From contig OY743172.1 in NCBI GenBank assembly GCA_963555705.1, positions 24,489,446 to 24,553,445 on the forward strand: DNA of 64,000 bases. The letters are read 5' to 3'. Shown here in pieces: positions 56,464 through 64,000 of this stretch. This DNA is from Ligustrum vulgare (lineage: Eukaryota > Streptophyta > Magnoliopsida > Lamiales > Oleaceae). The translations under genes and the position numbers were made by a program. Each line of letters begins with the position of its first letter. Position 1 is the stretch's first letter. The notes under the pieces are model-generated. The model was not told the origin of the DNA and made no database searches. It was given only the letters and a program-made list of their open reading frames with translations.

Positions 56464-59364
56464 AAGCATACATTTGGAGAGTGATTTTCATGGTAATCGT
56501 GGTAATGGTTTGCGTTTGAAACTCTAGCAGTCGATGAGATAAGCTCTTCCTCATTTCCAAGACCGAATCTTGATGGATCCCTCTTGTTTTGCTTCATTAT
56601 TTTTGAGAAGTCCATTGAGTAGTCAGGCTTTTGGTCTCAGTCACCAAATTGTGGCACAAATAGCCACGGTGCATTCTTCTAAATGACAAGGAAACTTTAT
56701 GATTAGTTGGGTTTTAAATCTATACCATTCTTTTTAGCAAAAAAAATACACAATAAAGCAAAATAGAAACGAAAAGGAAAAAGTAGAGAGAATTAGCTAC
56801 TTACATCAGTTTCTAAATAAGGATTTATGACTCAATTAGGCACAGCACCAATATACCCAAAAACATTCAAGTTGGTCACATAAAAATCTACCTATTTTAG
56901 TTCAATTTGATCTAAAAAAGATTCATTTTGATTTCTGATGATTTTTTGCCAAAAACACAAACATCATAAATAGTTGAAAAGCTTCATGCTCTTGATAGCT
57001 ATGATGACAGGTCACTATGGATGAGTTTTGTCTCAAGAGAAAATGACAATGTGACAAAACAAGCTATACATGTAAACAAATTAAAAACATGATATGATGT
57101 TATGATCACTAATATCTTTTTCAAATATACATAATCAATTCGAAACATCACAAGAACCGAAATTCAAGTCTGAAAAATATAATTAGAAAAAAGTATTCTC
57201 CGCTAAACCCATGAATTCATATTAACAATCCATATGAAGGGTAAAAACATGCATTTTAAACAATAAACTAATTACTTATAATTCTTTCATTTTTTTTTTT
57301 GTGTGCAGCATATTTATTAATCAGGCTAATACAATTACAATCAATGTCACAGCTCTATCACCAAAATCTCCATCGGAATCATTGAATAATTTCAACGTGT
57401 CATATTTTTTCTGAACCTCAAAATTTTAGTATTAAACCCACATTTCCCACAAAACCTCAAATGAAATCTTTTCTTCTTCCTAATGTTGTGATCAATAGTT
57501 AAATAACTTCTTAAAAAGCCATCAGTACATTTTAAAGATTTTATTTAAGTTAAACGACACATAATCACAAAAATCCAAACCTAATAATCGATTTCAACAT
57601 ATCTTTTCTCTTCTCTTCTAAAGGAATTGGACTGACGATTTTTTCCTTGCAATTGGTAAATCTATAAATAGAAAGAAATTTTATAGGAATTAGACGAATT
57701 CCATTCAAGATATTGACAGAAAGCTGAAACAAGCCATTTTGGAGTGGGTAGATTTCTTAAGTTCTTGCATTTCTTTTTAACTGAAACAAGAATACTTCAA
57801 TTATTGTAAATAAAGGATGCATCAATTTGTGGTAAATCCATCTTCAATATCTGTAAGTAATTTGTTTTAATAAATAAGCATGAACTTTACAGGTTGAAAA
57901 ATACATTTTTTCAAGACAGAGAGTTAATGACTTTGAACCAACATGTTTATGCTAGAGCTATAGAATTCATCGAGTCACTTATATCAAAATATTAACGGTC
58001 TGCTGGTGTAAAATTTCCATCAGGACAAGAAAATAACATACCATTCACCCCACCCCACCTCAAACACATCTAGCACAACCACACCTAGTAACTGACCTTG
58101 CTTCTACATGTGAAGCTCATGTTCATGCATTTATCGAGTCTGATGCTTATGGACCGAGGCATATGACATCCTACTTTTGTCTATATCTCATTTTCATTTT
58201 TTATGCACATAGTTCCGACTCACCGAACTTTTCGAATGCACCCCTGATCTATTTCAATCCTTCTCTGATACAAGAAATTTTAGGATTATGCTCTAAATTG
58301 ACCTGAACGAAATAAGAAAGAGATGTCAAATAAAAAGTAAATACATAACAAGGTTTCTCTATCATTTTCTTCCGACGTGGTTGTTTGCAGTTTAATAAGA
58401 TATACAAGTTCTTTACTATGTATATAGTCTAATGAAGGTGAAACCATAAGGTTGTTCTACACGTAATAAAGGTATCAAAACATGTACAAGTTGTCACCTT
58501 AATGTGGAGGAGATTTTGGATAGCACGTGTACCTATAACTCCAGCCTATTAACACACACACACACACACACACAAAATGGGGAAAAAAATTAAAACTAAG
58601 AAAAATAATTTTATTTTTGTAAGCCTTCTTACCTTACCTCTTGTATAAGTCCTTGTGTTATATACTCATACCTTTGTTCTTCTTTCCTGATATTTTGGTT
58701 CATATATATTATTGCATGCATTTGCTATTTGATACTTAATAAATCAAGAATTAAAATCCAAAGTTTCATAATGATGGACGTGTAGCTTTTCCAGTCGCTT
58801 TTGAGTATCACTTGCGGGACCAAACAATAAAGTGATAAATTGTGGCCAGGATATTGTTTAATCTGCAAAGACAGAATTACAGCGGTTCTTGAGATGACTA
58901 CTACTTTCACACACAAATCAAGCTTGTTGATGTTAATAAAAATGTTTTGACTCCATCCTTTGATAAACATTAAAAGTGAGTAAAAATTAATAAAAAGTCA
59001 TAAGAATCTATTACATAAAGAGATGTTTCATGTGTTTTTATCTTAGCAATACAGAAAAAAAGTGTCATTAGTTGAACTCAAAGTCATTATATCCTCTCTA
59101 AAACATCGAATAATTCTTTAGCCCTTCCAAATCATTAATTCGATTGCACATTAGTAACACAATTATGTTAAATGAAGTCTCTATTATGGTAAGTTGAGAA
59201 ATAATGATAAATTGAGAAAAAAACATGGTGGTAAGGGAACATATTATATTAATAAAAAAAAGGAAAACAATTCTGACCTTGAATACAACCTTCCATAAGA
59301 TGCTATGATCTAATGAAGGAAATAGAGAACTTTCACTTGAAGAAACAGTTATAACTGAAGTCAC
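56464..59364. other. AT-rich intergenic DNA
   Basis: No coding exon was recognised. A T10 run lies near 57291 and a (CA)n microsatellite at 58553-58574. If the ARIADNE relic at 59365-59690 once had a 3' part, it should be here on the minus strand, but I could not find it. Confidence 0.45.
58553..58574. repeat. (CA)n microsatellite
   Basis: About eleven uninterrupted CA units. Confidence 0.9.
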
Positions 59365-59690
59365 CTGGTTAATCCAGCCAATGCTATGCGGAACTCATTT
59401 AAGTCGTTTGATGGACCCTCAGCATTGAGGTAGCCTTGAAATTCCTTCTCTACACACTAATGAAGCAATTCCAAACCAGACTCAGCCTCACCTAAAGAAC
59501 ACAAATAAAATGTTACAACAAAACAGGAAAAAATACAAACAATATATGAGCTTTCAAATTCATACAGACCTTGTAGATAATCAAATAACTTCTTAGCCCA
59601 TTCACTCTTGGATAAATTATATTCATATGCATGTCCATTTAAACCCATTATCCTTTTAAATTCACTTGAAACAACAAATCGAATTAACTA
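59365..59690 (-). pseudogene. Relic of an ARIADNE-type RBR E3 ubiquitin ligase (C-terminal Ariadne domain)
   Basis: Two minus-strand exons, about 59690-59570 and 59491-59365, join through a GT-AG intron. Exon A reads SSEFKRIMGLNGHAYEYN, then SEWAKKLFDYLQ. Exon B reads GEAESGLELLH, a TAG at 59459-59457, then CVEKEFQGYLNAEGPSNDLN and EFRIALAGLT, ending in a donor. The pattern YLQGEAESGLE..HQC.EKE..YLNAEGPS..FNEFR..LAGLT is characteristic of plant ARI7/ARI8-like proteins; the TAG stands where Gln is expected. The catalytic RING-IBR-RING part was not found upstream and the final exon was not found downstream. Intact family members transfer ubiquitin from an E2 to substrates. Confidence 0.8.
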
Positions 59691-59984
59691 TTAGTAGATA
59701 TGTTACCAATCCAAGAATACCACAGAACCAAATCTATCATTAATGAACTTCGAATTTAGCAACAACATAAAGAACCAAGGTACTATTTAAATTATAGGAA
59801 ATGTTGTTCACTTATATACCTAAATAAACTTGTTCACCGCAATCCTTCACACAAACGCAGAACACGATTAAGATTGTAACGGAAGAGGATTAAAACTGGG
59901 GACAGAGGTCATATTCTAAAATTCAATAATCATTCTGAAGAGGATTACTTGATAAAAAAGAATAATTTTTCCTCTTCTATTAAG

Positions 59985-60165
59985 CCCTTGTTTTGTTTAC
60001 ATTAAAATTTTCTCTTTTTTCTATAGTACTCAATCGCAACCATCAATTGAAAGTCAAGCACACAATATTTGACTTTTCAACCAAATTTCAACCATCTATT
60101 CTCCTAAAAAATACTATTCATTTAAAAAAAAACTATTTTTAAATAATACCAAACACACTCTAAGG
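59985..60165. repeat. MITE of the same family as 27586-28020, inverted
   Basis: On the minus strand it opens with AGAGTGTGTTTGGTATT, passes AATGAATAGTATTTTTTAGG and TTGGTTGAAAAGTCAAATAT, and ends GTAAACAAAACAAGGGC. Order and phrases match the copies near 27.6-28.0 kb. Confidence 0.65.
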
Positions 60166-62376
60166 CCAGTTAACACAACAGTGCTACAACAATAATTGCA
60201 AAAATCAAATGTCAGCTTATAGCATGGATTTATGATGAGTACAGAAGTTAATTCTAAATTTAAGGAATGATGAAAAGAAAAGTATACAAAGCTCATACAT
60301 TCAAAGCAAGAAGTGAGAATATCAATTATTTGATCTTCCCATTAGTAATTTTCTAATTCAAGATAACTGAAACTACAACATAACCAATCTTTCATTTTAG
60401 AGAATTATCAAATTTGTTCAAAATCATAGCAAGAGTTCCCGTAGTTTCTCTCTTCTAACGGTACGAAATCTGATATCAAACAATTTTTAGATAATTAAAC
60501 ATTATAAAATATTTTGTTCAAATAAAAATCGTTCTATAAAAATTATTGTTAAACATTTTAGGTGAGATTTAATTTTAATTTCCACAATTCTAATATTATA
60601 CGCCCAAAAGTAGATTGAATAAAGTTTACACATAATCCAAGGAAAGATTATAAACTATGAATGAATGAGAGAGAATTGATGATGCAATAAAGGTTTATCT
60701 TTTTTATTGCTCTAGAGATTAGCAATATCGCTTACATTCTTAATGTAATATCAATTTATTCTGAAGCCGAAATGCATTACATTTGAAATAATTATATATG
60801 CGGTGATCATGGGAACTTAAATGTGGAAGAATATTAAACCACAGAAATAATATGCCCAAAAAAAATAATAATACTCCCACAGAAGCATAAAAATATACGA
60901 ACGCGCTAGAAAAAGAGACATCTCACTATGCCTTGAAAAACTTCGGCAACGGAGATTGAGAACAAATGGTCTTACTCCCACTGAATCATCTTTGACCTCA
61001 TTCAATTTATTTACATGTTCCCAAGAATTGAATTCCAGAAAATGAATAATTCTTTTTAATTAAACAAAATATACATACACACATACATTATAGAAGAATA
61101 GTTGAACAAAATTGAGTAATTGAAGAATTTTAACTTGCAATAATGCTAATAACTGGAAATGAATAATTCCGAGATAATAAGACACAATAAAGATTTATAC
61201 ATAAATGCATATACATGTGTGTTGAAATGGGTGTAAACAAGTGTGAAGAAGTACAATTAAAACGTATGGTAAGGAACTAAAGTAGCAATCAAAAAGTATA
61301 TATAACATGACTAAAAAGATAATATAAATCGAAAAAAATCACTTGAAAGTATCATCTAAGAAACGAAGAAACAAATTCAAAGAAAATGATGCACGAAGAA
61401 AATAAAAGGAATAATTTGACAAAGAATCCCAAGATTTTATCTTTGAACTCACCAATAAATAACAAATAACCAAAGAGCTAAAGAACAAATAAAATGAAAC
61501 TTAGTATGAAATGAGAATTACCCAAGGATAGAATGACCATATAAGATTAGAGGTTTGCAATTTGTAGAAGGAGTCGCTAGATACGTTTCTGCAAAAACTA
61601 GAAAAATCAACTCAGGCAAAGGAATAAAAGAAAAACATACAAATTCCTTACCAAAGATGAACACAAGCATAATTCGTAGGAAATCTGGTTAAAAAAATCA
61701 TGATTATAACATCAAAATAAAATTTAAAATAAATCAACAAACAATCGATTAAAATCTAACAAGAAAAAGGAAAACACAAAAATAAGTTCAAGTTCTTATT
61801 TGAATATGAAAATAATAGTCCTCCGTTGAAAAAAATTTAGGGATGCTAAGAACAAAAAAACACTTGAAAGTAGCTTTAAAGATTGGTGATTGGCATAGTG
61901 TTGCAAAGGGCCTAGGCAAAGGTCAAGCAAGCAGTTGGAAAATGACCAGCTTCCAAATGCTACCCTAGTCATTTTGCTTTGAACGTGGAATTTAATCTTT
62001 TGTAAATTCTAAATAGAGAAAAATACCAAATCTTCCAGAAATTATCACCTTATGCACCAACAAATGGATTCATCTAAAACTTCATGGCAAACCCATCTAA
62101 CAAATTCAAGAGAACAAATCATACAATTTACAGTTGAACTGGACTCAACCATCAGCATCGCACAACAAAACCATTTTCCTTTTCCATGTCCACACAAAAG
62201 AATAGCAATAGAAGTCTCAATAGCACTATTTAAACCAAATGGAGACTTATCAAAATATTGCCCAAGAATACACAAAAAGAACACAGAAAACTATCTCTAC
62301 TAACAAGAAGTAAACAATTTTTTTTCAGCCTTAATTTGAGAAAAATCAATATCAATATAAAGACAAAAACACTTAC
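60166..62376. other. AT-rich stretch without a convincing gene
   Basis: Minus-strand open frames near 60817-61005 and 62045-62284 have no recognised similarity and no clear exon borders. If the ARIADNE relic and the splice-like signals at 62377-62727 belong to one old locus, this stretch would be its introns. Confidence 0.35.
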
Positions 62377-62727
62377 TGCAAGAAGAAACTCGCAGTGATT
62401 TGAAACCATTTCCTTCAAAGATTTGGGAATGAAGCTGGGCTTCTTGTAATGTTGTATTGATGGAAAAAGATTTATTCCTCAAAAAAGAAGTCTATAAATT
62501 AAATAACAATGAAGACATGAATGTAAAAAAATAAAACTCCCTCCAAACCTTAAGACCGTAAGAAAATAAGTAGAATTCGAAAACCCCAAAATAAAAATCT
62601 TACCTAACGGAACGGCCAGCAGCGTCGAGAATGATGTTTTTGGAAAAATTGAAGTGGATGTTCTATACAAGCCGCGAAACAAGCGGTAATCACCGATTAC
62701 ACCATCCGATCGGAAGTGTCGGGGCAA
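62377..62727 (-). other. Two exon-like segments of a possible minus-strand transcript
   Basis: Segment 1 runs from an ATG at 62727 (MPRHFRSDGVIGDYRLFRG) to a strong donor TTAG/GTAAGA at 62604/62603. Segment 2 runs from an acceptor TTTATAG at about 62492 to a strong donor TTGCA/GTAAGTG at 62377/62376. Joined, the frame stops soon after the junction, so the segments may be 5' leader exons of a decayed gene or a non-coding RNA. Orientation and position would suit the promoter side of the ARIADNE relic, but this is inference. Confidence 0.25.
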
Positions 62728-63022
62728 AGAGGTGAAGAGAAAATGTTAGGGTTCGGTTTACTGAAGAGATGAGATGCAAGCACCGATATATTTTTTTCCA
62801 AAGACAAATTGTACTGACACGACGTCAATTTTGCGAGGACGTCCTTATGAACAGTGCACAAATAAAGTGAATCTTATTAATAGTAGTGATAGTGATATTC
62901 AAAAGTGAAAGTCTTACACCCTATCATCCTGCCCCCTTTCAACTCCACGACGACCTCACCACAGAGGTCAACCTAAGTACTACTTCACGAAATGACAATA
63001 ATTAGGATTGGAAAATACTTAA

Positions 63023-63574
63023 GTGACGTTCTGTTTATATTTTATTTAGTACTTTCATTTTCGAAAATATTTTATATTTTTATTTTTGTTTTCAAATTTG
63101 CTGAAAACGTGTTTATTTTGTTATTTCTGAAAACTGCTTTTGAAAATGAAATTCTGGAAAACACGTTCTGTTTGAAATTTGGCAGAATACTACTTAAGTT
63201 ATTTTTAATTAATTTGCTTGTAGAATACTACTGACTCAAACTCAAATTTCATTTCACAATATACTGAAAACATGGTTACTTGCAACACATTAATGTGAGC
63301 ACTAAGAGTCTATATTAACACAGTTTGGTCAGATTTGGAATTTGAGGAAGCTCTGGTTTCATTAAAATCCAGAAAATGCAAGTTCTTTCAAAACTATCAG
63401 AGTCCATTTTTCAAGGCATTTTTTTGAAATATAACAAGAATTCTCACTTAATTTTTTTTGTAATGTTGATATTGAATTCAATAAAACTTTATTTTAGACA
63501 TAGATTCCAAGTTAGGATAATTCTCCCGAAAAAGAAAAAAAATTATTTAGACTTAGTTCCAAGATAGGATAATT

Positions 63575-63628
<54 letters not shown>

Positions 63629-63910
63629 ACTTTATTTTAAGCTTAGTTCCAAACTAGGATAATTATATTAAAAAAATAAATAAATAAAAAAAATCCCAAA
63701 ATGCGTTTTCCGCGTTTTGAACATTTTTTGTTGAAATACACTTAAAACGCCCAAAATGTGGTTTTGAACGTTTTGCATTTTGTGAACAATTTTTTTTTTT
63801 TTTTTTTTGTTTTCCAAAATGCGTTTTCAAAAATGGTAAAGAGAACTCATTTTTAGTGTTTTCGAAAATAAAAACAAAAAACGATCTCAAAACAGCAAAA
63901 AGAACAGGGC
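63023..63910. mobile_element. Second copy of the 52436-type MITE-like element
   Basis: It starts GTGACGTTCTGTTTA and ends AAAAAGAACAGGGC, flanked by CTTAA (63018-63022) and CTTAG (63911-63915). It shares most of its length with 52436-53238, including GCTGAAAACGnGTTT, TTTGAAAATGAAAnnCTGGA, CTATATTAACACAGnTTGGTCAG and the GTTTTGAnCGTTTTG block. An A50 run (63576-63625) lies in it. Confidence 0.75.
63576..63625. repeat. A50 homopolymer
   Basis: Fifty consecutive A inside the 63023-63910 element, at a place where the sister copy has an AATAAATAAATAAAT stretch. Confidence 0.9.
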
Positions 63911-64000
63911 CTTAGGTTCAACAACTTAACACATCATTGATTCAAAGATTATTTAGCATGCCACATTGGTTGACATTTGAGATATTTTAGCCAAGGGGAG

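Noticed and set aside
56034..56615. Minus-strand 193-residue open frame rich in GRK/GRN
   Set aside because: The repeated residues are simply the translation of the ACGGCCGT array; it crosses the LTR end.
60817..61005. Minus-strand frame starting MNEVKDDSVGVRPFV
   Set aside because: No recognised family, no clear splice sites and AT-rich surroundings; it may be chance.
62045..62303. Overlapping open frames on both strands
   Set aside because: No conserved motif and no exon borders that fit the neighbours.

Overview
This is nuclear DNA from a flowering plant, probably a eudicot. The evidence is intron-rich genes with AT-rich introns, plant-type proteins (nicalin, a plastid-type cis-prenyltransferase, relics of a PP2C/kinase fusion protein and of an ARIADNE E3 ligase), and dense nested LTR, MULE, hAT, Harbinger, Stowaway and SINE-like repeats. 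An asterid is a guess. Nothing bacterial, organellar or viral was seen.

Layout. 1-2766: LINE-like 3' end, then the first five exons of an unrecognised minus-strand gene for a probable plastid membrane protein that runs off the left edge. 4911-5004: strong hairpin. 5043-9560: dead PIF/Harbinger transposon (TAA target duplication) whose transposase C-terminus is split by a solo LTR (7610-9086, duplication CTCAA). 10193-20069: complete nicalin gene, 14 exons and 574 codons, with many introns carrying small transposons. 21195-24270: pieces of two copia-type elements. 24365-25397: broken copy of the N-terminal part of a PP2C/cyclic-nucleotide-binding/kinase protein, upstream of a Helitron-like terminus. 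26779-30136: hAT element, MITEs, a 3-copy tandem repeat and tRNA-derived SINE-like units. 30142-34092: LTR element without reverse transcriptase (duplication CCTCT), inserted at the edge of a cis-prenyltransferase exon relic. 34272-36708: solo LTR (TACTC). 37008-37741: unusual fold-back element of alternating tRNA-like units (CCTTC) inside a copia-type LTR. 40140-45125: MULE (9-bp TTTTATCAT duplication) full of GTGACC/GGTCAC motifs. 45717-48484: intact three-exon cis-prenyltransferase. 50853-51530: solo LTR. 52133-56463: second LTR element without reverse transcriptase (AAGCA). 59365-59690: ARIADNE-type E3 ligase relic. 63023-63910: second copy of a MITE-like family.

Only two genes look complete: nicalin (ER membrane, translocon-associated family) and cis-prenyltransferase (polyisoprenoid or short cis-prenyl diphosphate synthesis). 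They show no functional link. The rest is mainly a record of nested insertions, many datable by target duplications read directly from the sequence.

Most worth a second look: (a) CpG-centred palindromic or near-palindromic motifs in the LTRs of at least three dissimilar families, repeatedly paired at about 19-22 bp; (b) two fold-back elements with LTR-like ends (TG...CA, 5-bp duplications) built from inverted tRNA-like B-box units; (c) nicalin exon 2, where one tandem duplication copied the acceptor side and another copied the donor side.
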